From the NCBI GenBank assembly GCA_034096865.1, contig JAWQFJ010000640.1, positions 116,185 through 180,184 on the forward strand: a DNA stretch of 64,000 bases. The letters are read 5' to 3'. This document shows positions 24,386-33,816 of this stretch, in pieces. This stretch comes from Theodoxus fluviatilis. Lineage: Eukaryota; Mollusca; Gastropoda; Cycloneritida; Neritidae. A program made the translations under genes and the position numbers. The notes beneath the pieces were generated by a model, which saw nothing but the letters and a program-made list of their open reading frames with translations, was not told where the DNA came from and searched no databases. Positions within the stretch are counted from its first letter, which is position 1. Each line of letters begins with the position of its first letter.

Positions 24386-25018
24386 AGGGCCGGATCTAGG
24401 GGGGGTGCTGGGGGTGCTCGAGCACCCCCCCCCCAAAAAAAAAAAACAAAAAAAAACTCCGTGGCAGCCGGGAGTTGGGGGAAGGAGGGAGGGGGGGGGG
24501 GGGGGGTGGTTGCTCAAATATGTTGATCTACTTCCCACCTCATCGGATATCGGCACACTTTGCTTGGTAGCAGAGACAGTATAGTTAGTAAAAAGCTTGG
24601 GAAGGAGGGGGGGGGGGGGGGGGGGGGGCTAAAAGATGCTGGGCCCAGATGCTGTACTACTCTCCACTTGGTATAAGCACACTCTACTTGGCAGCCAAGG
24701 TAGCTGGGGAGGGAGGGGGGGGGGGGGGGGTGCTGCTATAATTAAGATGCCTTCCTTTTGCTACTCGCACAGACAAATCAAACCCGGGCAGAGACAGGAA
24801 GAATCTGTGACCAAACAAAAACTCTTGGAAATGACCGCACTGCCAGATTGCACAGATTTGCACCATTTTTCTCAAAATTTTCCGGGGGGGCATGCCCCCG
24901 GACCCCCCTAGAGGGGCGTGCCTGCTTCGCAGGCACGCACTCGTGGCTTCGCCACTTCGATGAGAAGACCCTAAAACAATTTTAAGCACCCCCCCTCAAA
25001 AACTTTGATCCGGCCCTG
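24385..25018. mobile_element. hAT-like MITE with CAGGGCCGGATC termini
   Basis: The ends are perfect 12-bp inverted repeats (CAGGGCCGGATC and GATCCGGCCCTG), each followed by a C/G-rich GGGGGTGCT/AGCACCCCCC block. 634 bp, no transposase. It lies in a (CA)n run, so an 8-bp target duplication cannot be told from the microsatellite. CAGGG...GGATC ends with an inner GCATGCCCCCGGACCCCCC segment are common among hAT-type non-autonomous elements. Three long poly-G tracts lie inside. Confidence 0.75.
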
Positions 25019-25048
25019 CACACACACACAGAGAGACAGACAGATAAA

Positions 25049-25199
25049 AACTGCTGGTGCTGAACCTCCAGGTTTTGGCACAAAAAAAATAAGATCGGGT
25101 TCGGACCCGCAACCTCTCGAGAAAAGAGGGGGAAAAAACACACACACACAAAAGCACAAAAAACCAGGTCGGGTTCGAACCCACAACCTCTCGGAAAAA
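25049..25199 (-). repeat. tRNA-derived SINE (minus), left part, split by family N
   Basis: The minus-strand unit has the alternative head (TGCTGAACCTCCAGGTTTTGG), then GGGTTCGGACCCGCAACCTC and GGGTTCGAACCCACAACCTC. Its tRNA-like part continues at 26045-26150, with family N copy 2 between. The uninterrupted equivalent is at 41168-41395. Confidence 0.7.
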
Positions 25200-26046
25200 G
25201 GGCAAAGCCCATACGACTCACATGCTTGACCTTGACCTTTATATGACCTTGACCTTCAGGTGACCTTCAAGGTCAAGGTCAAACAACTAAACCTACCAAT
25301 GACATCATACACAAAGAAATGCTTTACACATTTTTCCTACCAAAATACATGTGACCTTGACCCAAGGTCAAGGTCATCCAAGGTCATGCAACACAAAGCT
25401 GTTAATTCAAGACATAGGAAGCACAATGGTGCTTATTGGCACTTTCTACCATGAGATATAGTCACTTTTAGTGGTTCACTACCCCATTTTGGTCACATTT
25501 CATAAGGGTCAAAGTGACCTTGACCTTGATGATATGTGACCAAATGTGTCTCATGATGAAAGTATAACATGTGCCCCACATAATTATTAAGTTTGAAACA
25601 GTTATCTTCCATAGTTCAGGGTCAAGGTCACTTCAAAATATGTATACAATCCAACTTTGAAGAGCTCCTGTGACCTTGACCTTGAAGCAAGGTCAACCAA
25701 ACTGGTATCAAAAGATAGGGCTTGCTTTGAACTATATACCACTTGTAGCTAAGGTCGCCATTCTCAATAACGTGGGAGAAAATTGGGAAAATGTGAAAAA
25801 TGACTGTTTTTGAGACCACATTTATGGCTCCTGTGACCTTGACCTTGAAGCAAGGTCAAGTCACTATGTATGTTTTTTGAGGGCTTGTCATCATACACCA
25901 TCATGCCACATTTGGTGTTGATAGACTTAATAGTCTCCGAGAAAAATCCAACGTTTAAGTTTTTTACGGACGGACGGACGGACGCCCGGACGGACGGACG
26001 ACACGGCTCAGTACATAGACTCACTTTTGCTTCGCATGTGAGTCAA
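25200..26046 (+). mobile_element. family N, copy 2, complete
   Basis: Best-defined copy, about 845 bp. Left end GGGCAAAGCCC (self-complementary) then GACTCACATGC. Right end GGACGGACGG minisatellite, then GACTCAC-TTTTGCTTCGCAT-GTGAGTC, a 7-bp hairpin stem whose outer strand also pairs with the left GACTCACATGC. I count 13 exact TCAAGGTCA/TGACCTTGA 9-mers, several overlapping head to tail. It is inserted in a SINE, and comparison with 41280-41300 gives an AAAAAG duplicated at both borders. No open reading frame is conserved between copies. Confidence 0.88.
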
Positions 26047-26150
26047 AAAGAGAAGAAAAAAAGTTTCAGCGCAGAATCGAACCTGGTCATGCATGACCAA
26101 GAGTCCAATGCTCTACCAACTGTGCCATTGAAAACTGGTATGGATGTAAA
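26047..26150 (-). repeat. tRNA-derived SINE (minus), right part
   Basis: Reverse complement carries TGGCACAGTTGGTAGAGC (A box) and GGTTCGATTC (B box). Continuation of the SINE at 25049-25199. Confidence 0.7.
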
Positions 26151-26159
26151 GCATTTAAC

Positions 26160-26700
26160 TTACTTCACGGCTGATTTCTCAAAAACTACTGGACGGATTT
26201 CCTTGACATTTTGCACACTAACTGGAAGTTAGGTCCGATTAAATGTATCAAATTTTCAGAATCGAGGCTTGAAGAGAAAGTGGTTTTTTAAGGTCGTACA
26301 CTCGACAGCGCCTCCCCAAATACTCCATTCATGGAATGGCGAAATTGTGAAATGTGTGACATCATCAATAACGTCACGTCATTTGCGAGGAGATTTTTGA
26401 GGAGGATGAATTTCGAGAACATTGGTGAAAGGAGAAAGAAGGATTTTTTACGATGCAAGTAGTCAATTGATGGAATGGCGACCCACTCCACAGCCACACC
26501 CCTTTCTCGCTGTATCTCGCGTGGTAATAGATGCAGGCGGCAAAATGGCTTCATCGCGAACGCAGACTAACTTGTTGCGTTGTATTCCGGACAGCATTTG
26601 TGTCTCATTTTTGCCAGACAGTGAGAAGATTTCTCAGACTGTGATAGACAGGGGTATGAATAAATACTACTCATGTTATTTAGACGAAATTAAGATCTGA
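26160..26700 (+). mobile_element. family C, copy 8, with start of SWIM-type exon
   Basis: The body begins at TTTCTCAAAAACTACTGG without a head. Its two CRE positions have changed (TGACATCA and CGTCACGTCATT), so no perfect TGACGTCA remains. The SWIM-type exon start (SEKISQTVIDRGMNKYYSCY) is present at 26559-26697 and the copy stops at ATTAAGATCTG. Confidence 0.75.
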
Positions 26701-27054
26701 CACTGTGACAAAAGTTCGCCATTCACTAGGGGACCAACTTTCAAACTTTGACAACACACAAACAAGGCTGCTTTTGTACATGCATGTGGTGTTGGAAATA
26801 ACACACGTCGATCAATAAAGCTTTCAAGAGATAGATAAGATAAAACTGGCTTTGTAAAGTATTCCTGTTTTGTTTTTTGTGCATTTGAATGTCTGAATGG
26901 GTTGATATTTTACAAACACAAAGTGGGTCAGAGAAGGGCGACTCTGTTTCCATACACTGCACACGCTGGATCATTTCTAACCTATCTTACCCCAAATGGA
27001 TCTCTAGTCAAAACATTTTTCTGCCCCTTTTACACAAAAAGAGGGTTTTTGAGT
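26701..27054. other. no feature seen
   Basis: About 350 bp of AT-rich intronic sequence between family C copy 8 and repeat P copy 2. Confidence 0.5.
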
Positions 27055-27752
27055 GTGTGGTACAATCGTTTTTAGCGTTTTTAATCGACGCTGACGGTCG
27101 TAATACGACTTTGTCCATTCATGGTCGAAACTTCGCTGGCTTAATTCGCGGATCGCTTTCGCCTAGCAGACGACAGCTTTGTATACAAATCATCACTGCT
27201 AGGCAGCGCGAAATTGACCGAAGTCGATCAAAAAACTCGTATTCATACAAATAATAAACCAATTCGATTTTCTTTCTCAGATTATTCAGACTTCGTCCGA
27301 TTATTACGACCGTAAGATAGCAGTAATTTGACATTCGGCGTCACCTCTTCTGATTGGCCGGTTCGTGTCATGTGACGGTGATAGTTTTGTCTGCAACTCG
27401 CACTTACGTCTTACGTTATGGTCGAAGTAGTGATGTTTACTTCGTCCGCTGAACGCTGCCAAGACTAATGCGCGAATGAATGAAGTATGATTTCATAATT
27501 TTTCAGGATTAATACAAATGTATATCAAATACATCAGTTCAATTTAATCGAGTCAATTAATCGAGTACATGTCCACCAGGTCAAAAATGTGTGAGTGGAA
27601 CGCAAGTCAGAAAAGTTACAACTTGGTAGTCTGTTCGCGTGGCCTAATGGCAGTGAATCAATATTAAACTTGGCAGAAATAGACCTTGAGTATCCTAAAA
27701 TGTACAAGACCACTCAAATTTCATGAACTATCATCCATTTTTCTACAATTTA
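27055..27752 (+). repeat. repeat P, copy 2 (module order B-A)
   Basis: Module B (27055-27622) precedes module A (27630-27752), the reverse of the order at 20235-20930. Sequence identity is high, with small indels. Confidence 0.75.
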
Positions 27753-27769
27753 TAGTGCAAAATACGAAG

Positions 27770-28085
27770 CGAGGGAGTTTACGGAAAAGAACGTTATAAT
27801 TGCTTTACAAACACGTAGTAACGTCAGTTGCGGAATGGCTCAGATGGTAAAGCGTTGGACTATTGTAACGTTAGGTCATGCGTGAACGGGTTCGAATCCG
27901 CGCTGAAATTATTTTTGCCCCCTTCTTTTCGAGGTTGCTGGTTCGAACCCGACCTGGTTTTTTGTGCTTTTGTGTGTGTGTGTGTTTTCCCCTCTTTTCT
28001 CGAGAGGTTGCGGGTTCAAACCCGATCTTTTTTATATAGTGCCAAAACCTGGAGGTTCAGCGCCATTGGTTTTTATTACTGTGTG
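27770..28085 (+). repeat. tRNA-derived SINE with three B-box-like blocks
   Basis: TGGCTCAGATGG at 27837 and GGGTTCGAATCC at 27888 are good A and B boxes. They are followed by GTTGCTGGTTCGAACCCGAC, GAGAGGTTGCGGGTTCAAACC and the alternative family C head at 28045. The same order in 18285-18565 and 23380-23700 suggests that SINE and family C head form one composite unit. Confidence 0.7.
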
Positions 28086-28389
28086 TAAATTTTACTACTT
28101 AACGTGTATGTATAGTCTTTGTAGTCCAACCTTTCACTAGTTAAGAGCGGTTTACAATGTTAATGATTTTGAACCTCGATCAGGTAATAGATCAGTTTTT
28201 TTGTCCATGATATTATATCCGTGTGTCTATGTAGTACCTGATTATACAGCGCTGAATTTTGGTCATGTATATCTATCTGCACATTGACGCCTTTTCTGTT
28301 ACTTCTTTTGCCTCATAGTGGCACACATGCGAGGCTTTATAAATCATTATTTTGATGGGTCGTAGGCCGAAATTATTGTAATAATTCAC

Positions 28390-29328
28390 TCTTTCTTTCC
28401 GTCCGTCTCTTTCTGTCTTTCCGTTTATCTCTTCCTTTCTTTCCATCTGTCTCTTCCTTTCTTTCTGCCTGTCTCTTCCTTTCTTCCATATATCTCTTCC
28501 TTTCTTTCCATCTGTCTCTTCCTTTCTTTCCATCTGTCTCTTCCTTTCTTTTCGTCTGTTTCTCCCTGTCTTTCCGTCTGTCTTTTCCTTTCTTTCCGTC
28601 TGTCTCTTTCTGTCGTTCCATTGTCTCTTTCTGTCTTTCCGTCTGTCTCTTTCTTTCTTTCCGTCTGTCTTTCTGTCTTTCCGTCTGTCTCTTTCTGTCT
28701 TTCCGTCTGTCTCTTTTGTCTGTGTGTCTGTCTCTCTCTCTCTGTCTGTGTGTCTGTCTCTTTCTGTCTATGTCTGTCACGCTTTGTGTGCCTGTCTCTC
28801 TTTGTGTGCCTGTCTCTTTTTGTGTGTCTATCTCTTTCTGTCTGTGTGCCTCTCTCTGTGTCTGTGTCTATCTGTCTGTGTGTCTGTCTCTTTCTGTCTC
28901 TGTGTCTGTCTCTTTCTGTCTGTGTGTATGTCTTTCTTTGTGTGTCTGTCTCTGTCTGTGCGTCTGTCTCTCTCTTTGTGTCTGTCTCTCCCTGTCTGTC
29001 TGTGTATTTCTCTCTCTCTCTCTCTCTGTCTATTTCTGTCTATGTGTCTGTCTGTCTCTCTCTCTCTGTCTGTCTCTTTCTGTGTGTCTGTCTCTCTCTG
29101 TCTCTGTCAGTCTCTTTTTGTCTGTGTGCCTGTCTCTCTCTCTGTGTCTCTGTGTCTCTCTCTGTGTCTGTCTCTCTCTCTCTGTCTGTGTGTATGTCTC
29201 TTTTTGTGTGTCTCTGTGTCTCTCTGTGTGTGTCTCTCTCTGTGTGTGTCTCTCTCTGTGTCTCTCTCTGTGTCTCTCTCATTGTCTCTCTCTCTGTGCC
29301 TCTCTGTGTGTCTCTCTGTGTGTCTCTC

Positions 29329-29396
<68 letters not shown>

Positions 29397-29430
29397 TCTC
29401 CCTCTGTCTCCCTCTCCCCCCCCCCCCTTT
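28390..29430. repeat. pyrimidine-rich (CTTT/CTGT/CT)n array
   Basis: TTTC-CGTCTGTCTC steps at 28390-28720, then CTGTGTCTGT steps, then a pure CT run at 29346-29392 and a poly-C. Strong strand asymmetry. The Ser/Leu/Cys/Val frames on the plus strand are artefacts. Confidence 0.95.
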
Positions 29431-29676
29431 CTCTCTCAGCGCTTCCAGCCTGTTTGAGCGAGCTTGACCATGGTCAAACCACAAGAGCAGGCAGGGGTGG
29501 GTGGATACGGTAGAACGCGCTACTTGAACAGATCAGCAAAATCGATAATCAGTGTACAAATGGGTTGCCTAACCTCATGGCCCATGGATTTAACATTGAA
29601 TGTTGTTTACCAAGTACCTTCTGCGTACGAGTGCATGCGATAAGAGGTCAAAGTAATGCAAAAGAGCTCAGCTCAC

Positions 29677-30088
29677 CTTTATAGAGACCTCCTTCTTGAC
29701 GTCGATCTTATAGCCTTCGTGACTGAGGAGCACCAACCCCACTTCGATGCCCGTGGCGTAAATCTTGGCGCGCTTGTTGAACGTGTCCAGGGTCCAGGGC
29801 TTCTCCAGAAGCTGCATGTCTGGTACTTGGCCGCCCGACACAGGGAAATGCTCATGGATGAAGTCGACGGGGTCAGTAAGGAAGTAGACCTCCTCGAACT
29901 CCTTGACAAAAGTGTTGCCCACCACATAACCAGCGCCCCAAGTACAGTCCACGAAGCGACACTCGCCGCCTAGGAGCAGTATATTCCAGTGGTGTTCGGG
30001 CTTGTCCTTGGGCTGAAATTGCTTTTCAGGGTCATGGCCGAACCCCTTCCCGAAGCCTGTGACCACGATGCACTTTATATCGGCTTCT
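29677..30088 (-). CDS. KY/hillarin-like protein, transglutaminase-core exon (His, Asp)
   Basis: The acceptor TCTCTTCAG at the high end completes a codon begun by the AA at the end of the 32884 exon (Cys-Lys junction). The low-end donor AAAG then GTGAGC is phase 0. The protein opens EADIKCIVVTGFGKGFGH, then has PEHHWN and VDCTWGAGYV. In the transglutaminase-core family these two blocks carry the catalytic His and Asp. C-terminal segments (FTV-like YFLTDPVDFIHEHFP and LLEKPWTLDTF) match the linker after the core in KY proteins. It lies between the (CT)n array and a (GA)n run. Clear family membership; the exact ortholog (KY or hillarin) is not resolved. Confidence 0.9.
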
Positions 30089-30216
30089 CTGAAGAGAAAG
30101 GATATCTGAAGAGTCATAAATATGGAATACTTGAGAAAGAGGGCAACTGTCTTTATTGGTTCATGTCATTCAATTTCAATGTTGATGAGCAAAACTGCCA
30201 GAAATAACAGGGGAGG

Positions 30217-30220
<4 letters not shown>

Positions 30221-30274
<54 letters not shown>

Positions 30275-30470
30275 AAGAGAGAGAGAGACTGAGAGAGACA
30301 GAGAAAGAGACAGAGAGAGAGAGAGAGAGACAGAAAGTAACAGAGAGACACACAGAAAGAGAGGAGAGAGAGAAAGAAGAGAGAGACAGAGAGAGAGACA
30401 GAGAGAAAGACAGAGAAAGAGAGTGAAAAACAGGGAGAGAGACACAGACACACACAGAGAGATAGACAGA
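30221..30470. repeat. (GA)n-rich microsatellite
   Basis: GAGA/GACA steps over about 250 bp, upstream of the 29677-30088 exon in its intron. Confidence 0.95.
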
Positions 30471-31395
30471 GAGTTTAGGCTTTTGTTTGAAGGCAATGGC
30501 CCGTCAAAAGGGTACAGACACGATATTTAAAACAATTAATGATCACCAAATTACATACCGATTTTCTCATTTTGCATTTTCAGAGCATAATAGATACATG
30601 TACATTTTGTGTCTTTGTTACATTTCTACTTTCAAGTAGATTGCCATGTTCTAATTTTTGCACATTGGAGACAATAGTCAAAATATTTATGCCTAATTTT
30701 TCCATACAGTTATCAGTCTGTGAAACAGCGACTTTTGCTCTCCTCGCTATTCACACAAAGTGGACAGTTCAAACTTCGCTTTCGTACCATCTGTTCAAGC
30801 GTAACTCATTTACTACTAGCTGGAAATTGTATAATGACAATTCTGATTTCACAAATATTTTCATCTCACTGATGTATTGTTCTGCTTTTATAGTGTTTTT
30901 CAAGGATCTGTAAGGCAGGAAACGATTACCGTCAACCAATTTCGAATGCAATTCCTGTTTAATACAATCTCTTAATATCTCTTTCGCACATTAAAAAACC
31001 TTTGCGTTCTTGTCCCACTATTGTTCTACACAAATCCAAACTCCGGTTGATATAAGCTCTGCTTTATAGAATCAGCCTAATTTACTGTATCCCTTGAATT
31101 TGAGTTGATCAACATTAGAGAAGCTTGTTTTGACAATCTGTCATGTGACTATTTGCAAAATTTCATTAAGTCTTTGACCGCTCTAACTGTAGTATTTATG
31201 TATTTACCTACAAAAGATACATTCCCATCTTACCATAGATCAAACAAATTGGAGTCGTTAATAGTGTAGGCTCCAAATGTTTTATTGTTACAGCTTATTG
31301 AAGTAATATTTCCCTATAGCAGTTGTTGTTCTCATTGTTCCAGTTATGTATTGATATGTTTCTTTTAATTGTTTGACCGAGAGAAAATAGACCAT
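30471..31395. other. AT-rich intronic sequence, no gene
   Basis: No repeat family or exon recognised; the longest plus ORF (30539-30913) has no domain. Confidence 0.45.
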
Positions 31396-31850
31396 GTTTA
31401 TTCCTTTTCAAAAACTAATTCAGAATTCCCAGGGCTGGTCAAATGTAAGAACTGGTCATTTGTTCCCCCTGTGGGTAGGGGGGTAAGAGCAAACCCACCG
31501 CGTTTCCCTACGCGATTCGTAAAAGAAAAATTACTATGGAAAGTAATACTCGACTTGCCCTTACTCTAGCATGCTCCCGCGATTTTGTAGTCGTTTAGCC
31601 TCACATAGCCAGCAAAAGCCGATAGGCCGTACAACTTTGTTTACTCGCCAATCGTCCATCCATCCATCCAACCATCATCCATCCATTCATCATTCATACT
31701 CCATCCATCCATCAGCCATCCAGCTGTCCATCCATCCATCCATCCATCCATCCATCCATCAGCCAGCCATCCATCCATCCATCCATCCATTATCCAATCA
31801 TCATCCATCCATTCATTTATCCAACCATCATCCTTCCATCCATCGTTACA
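31396..31850 (+). repeat. retroposon 3' end with (ATCC)n tail
   Basis: Body with AACCCACCGCGTTTCCCTACG near 31492, motif CACATAGCCAGCAAAAGCC then GATAGGCCGTACAAC at 31603-31635, and an ATCC-rich tail at 31660-31845. Same structure as the element at 3370-4050. Confidence 0.65.
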
Positions 31851-32192
31851 AGACGGGGCTCAGGGTGTCTCAATTTTCGAGTGTGTCTTGGGGATACCCA
31901 TTACCGTCCTGTAACATCCACTCACCTTCCTAGCACTCAAGGATTAACAAGACAACACAAATAAGATCAGTGGAGAGGTTTGATAATGAAAACAGCTTTA
32001 ATAATAACTAATAATGGATAATAATTCTTCTCCTTACCAAATATAATCAGAACACTTTATTCCTGTTCAGCCAGCCAGCCTTTTACCAAATGTTCACTTA
32101 TCTGAGGGTAGAGCTCGTTTCAGAGTGATGTGAGAGTTCCAGGCTGTGGAGTCAGAATCTTTTGACCTTGGCCATTGTCCGCTGAGCTGGCC

Positions 32193-32220
32193 CGGGGGGG
32201 GGGGGGGGGGGGGGGGGCGG
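32193..32220. repeat. poly-G tract
   Basis: About 26 consecutive G on the plus strand. Tract length in an assembly is unreliable. Confidence 0.9.
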
Positions 32221-32569
32221 AGGCTGCCTTTGTCTTGGCCTCCATGTTCTTGGAGAAAGAGAAGTGGGAGGGGTCAGTTGTCCGGCATCTTCCTTCCGTC
32301 TGTTGACAGGTCAATATCGACTTCGACTTGTATCTTCGTCAGGCAGATCTCGGATGACACTTTTCACTGCCCCAAGTCACTGCGGTGGGCATCGGCATTA
32401 CCCCTGGTGACTGCAGCCTTGCAAATTATGAGCAGGGGGATAGGCCTCATCTCTTGTTGACTTCAATATGAAGTCTGGAAAGCATTACCAAGTGCGAGAG
32501 AGCGAGAGCGGAAAAGCTGAGCGTTATAATATTACATTTTTGTCATGTCTCGAGTATCGTTCTCCCAAA

Positions 32570-32810
32570 ATAAACCAATCAGATAACAGTGAGGTCTTTC
32601 TCGTGGACCAATGGCGTGCAGCGAAGATTTTCGTGTGGACCAATGGCGTGCAGCGAGGTTTTCCGTGTGGACTAATGGCGTTGGTGGGATTTCGCGTTCA
32701 CAGGCCAATCAATGCTCTCGACCTAACCCATATTAAATCTGAAGGCAAGGCTGGTTTTTCTCTAACAAAACATTATTTTAGGCCTGGCTGGCTTCTATAT
32801 AAATAAGAAT
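32570..32810 (+). promoter_or_regulatory. candidate plus-strand promoter: CCAAT boxes and TATA box
   Basis: CCAAT motifs occur at 32575, 32607, 32638 and 32703 (two in a short tandem repeat of GACCAATGGCGTGCAGCGA). They lie upstream of TATATAAATA at 32796-32805. No coding exon was found just downstream before the opposite-strand exon at 32884, so any transcript would be antisense to the KY-like gene. Sequence pattern only. Confidence 0.3.
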
Positions 32811-32883
32811 ATGCACTGGGGATTAAAATATCTCGACAACTAACACAATTCACCCATCCATTCATCATTCGTTCAATGCCTAC

Positions 32884-33000
32884 TTGCAGAGTCCCATGAA
32901 CAGGTTGGCGTAACCCTCGCTGGAGGCTCGAACACTCTTCAACACCGAGACGGCGTCACAGGGAACCGCTGTGCCTTTGAAGAACTCTTCCACTGCATTC
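32884..33000 (-). CDS. KY/hillarin-like protein, exon with catalytic-Cys position (Ser)
   Basis: 117-bp exon: one leading base, 38 codons, two trailing bases, with acceptor ATTCATCACAG and donor CAA-GTAGGC. It encodes AVEEFFKGTAVPCDAVSVLK and SVRASSEGYANLFMGLC. In KY/transglutaminase-core proteins the equivalent stretch is Cys-(E/A/S)-Gly-Tyr-(A/S)-x-Leu-(F), where the Cys is the nucleophile. Here the aligned residue is Ser (ASSEGY). The phase-2 end fits the 29677 exon exactly. Exons 5' of this one, which must end with two bases of a split codon, were not found. Confidence 0.85.
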
Positions 33001-33070
33001 CTGTGATGAATAAATTACTGAATAAGTTTACGGCCTATCAGCCTTTGTAGACCATGTTAGGCAAATGATC
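33001..33070 (-). repeat. retroposon 3'-end motif at the exon acceptor
   Basis: The reverse complement reads GGTCTACAAAGGCTGATAGG then CCGTAAACTTATTCAG and an ATTC-like tail that runs directly into the acceptor CATCACAG of the 32884-33000 exon. Same motif as at 1316, 3806, 11405 and 31605. Confidence 0.6.
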
Positions 33071-33169
33071 ACAAATATCTCTACAACTGGCGAAAGTAAA
33101 GCAAGTCAAGTTACGATTCTGTTGTTTTTCGCACTATAGGAATCACGCAGGGAGACGCAGTGCATCTAT

Positions 33170-33170
<1 letters not shown>

Positions 33171-33205
<35 letters not shown>
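33171..33205. repeat. poly-C tract
   Basis: About 35 consecutive C on the plus strand. Confidence 0.9.
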
Positions 33206-33207
<2 letters not shown>

Positions 33208-33279
33208 GCCACATGAGAACTGCGGGCGTGGAGAACCAGGACGACAGTAATCAGATTATACGTGGCAGGTAGGTCCTAC

Positions 33280-33510
33280 CAAATTGATGATTCCTTTCTC
33301 GATCCACTTGCAAATGGCTTCTCCAGGCACGTCGATTTTTGCGATGGAATCGCCGATTAACTGGGTTCTCTCCTTGCCCTTGTATTTCACTACAACTCTC
33401 TCCGACAGCCATTGCGCTTTCCATTTGTTTTTCACACTGTCAAATTTGTCGATGTTCGCGGACTCAACACTTTCATTTTCCGTCAACACTCGATAGGAGT
33501 AAATCGCCAT
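33280..33510 (-). CDS. candidate first coding exon, unknown protein
   Basis: 77 codons from an ATG to a possible phase-0 donor (TTG then GTAGGA). The protein is charged: VKNKWKAQWLSERVVVKYKG and VPGEAICKWIEKGI. The W-x3-W-L and G-x-A-x-C-x-W spacing recalls the N-terminal zinc-binding lead of some hAT-derived invertebrate proteins (W-L ... G-x-A-x-C-x-x-C), but the second Cys is not seen here. The phase-0 donor does not fit the KY-like exon at 32884, which needs two incoming bases, so this is probably a different gene. Upstream there is an inverted CCAAT near 33600 and TGACGTC near 33633. Confidence 0.4.
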
Positions 33511-33710
33511 TTTGACTGCTTCGACTTCACAACTGCACAAGCGCTCGGAGAATCCGAAAACGAGTATTTTCAGCTTCGGCAAAGATCGGCAATGATCATG
33601 ACCAATCAAAACGAACGCAAAGTTTGGATAAATGACGTCGCAGTACTTCGTGAAACATGACGGAACGACCCGACAACCGAACTTGCGAAGGCGCCAAAGT
33701 TCACCCTACC

Positions 33711-33737
33711 CCCCCCCCCCCCCCCCCCCCCCCCCCA
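33711..33737. repeat. poly-C tract
   Basis: About 26 consecutive C on the plus strand, interrupting sequence between the 33280 exon and family N copy 3. Confidence 0.85.
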
Positions 33738-33816
33738 TTTTCTCTTCGGATTTGCGTCGATCTCAGAAATGACCCATTGACTTTTAAAAAATACGGAAAT
33801 CAGTATAAATACGGAT

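Noticed and set aside
28621..29513. Long Ser/Leu/Cys/Val frames
   Set aside because: Direct translations of CTGT/CT repeats, present in all three plus frames at once.
33280..33510. Next 5' exon of the KY-like gene
   Set aside because: Its possible donor is phase 0, but the 32884-33000 exon needs two incoming bases; the sequence also lacks KY features.
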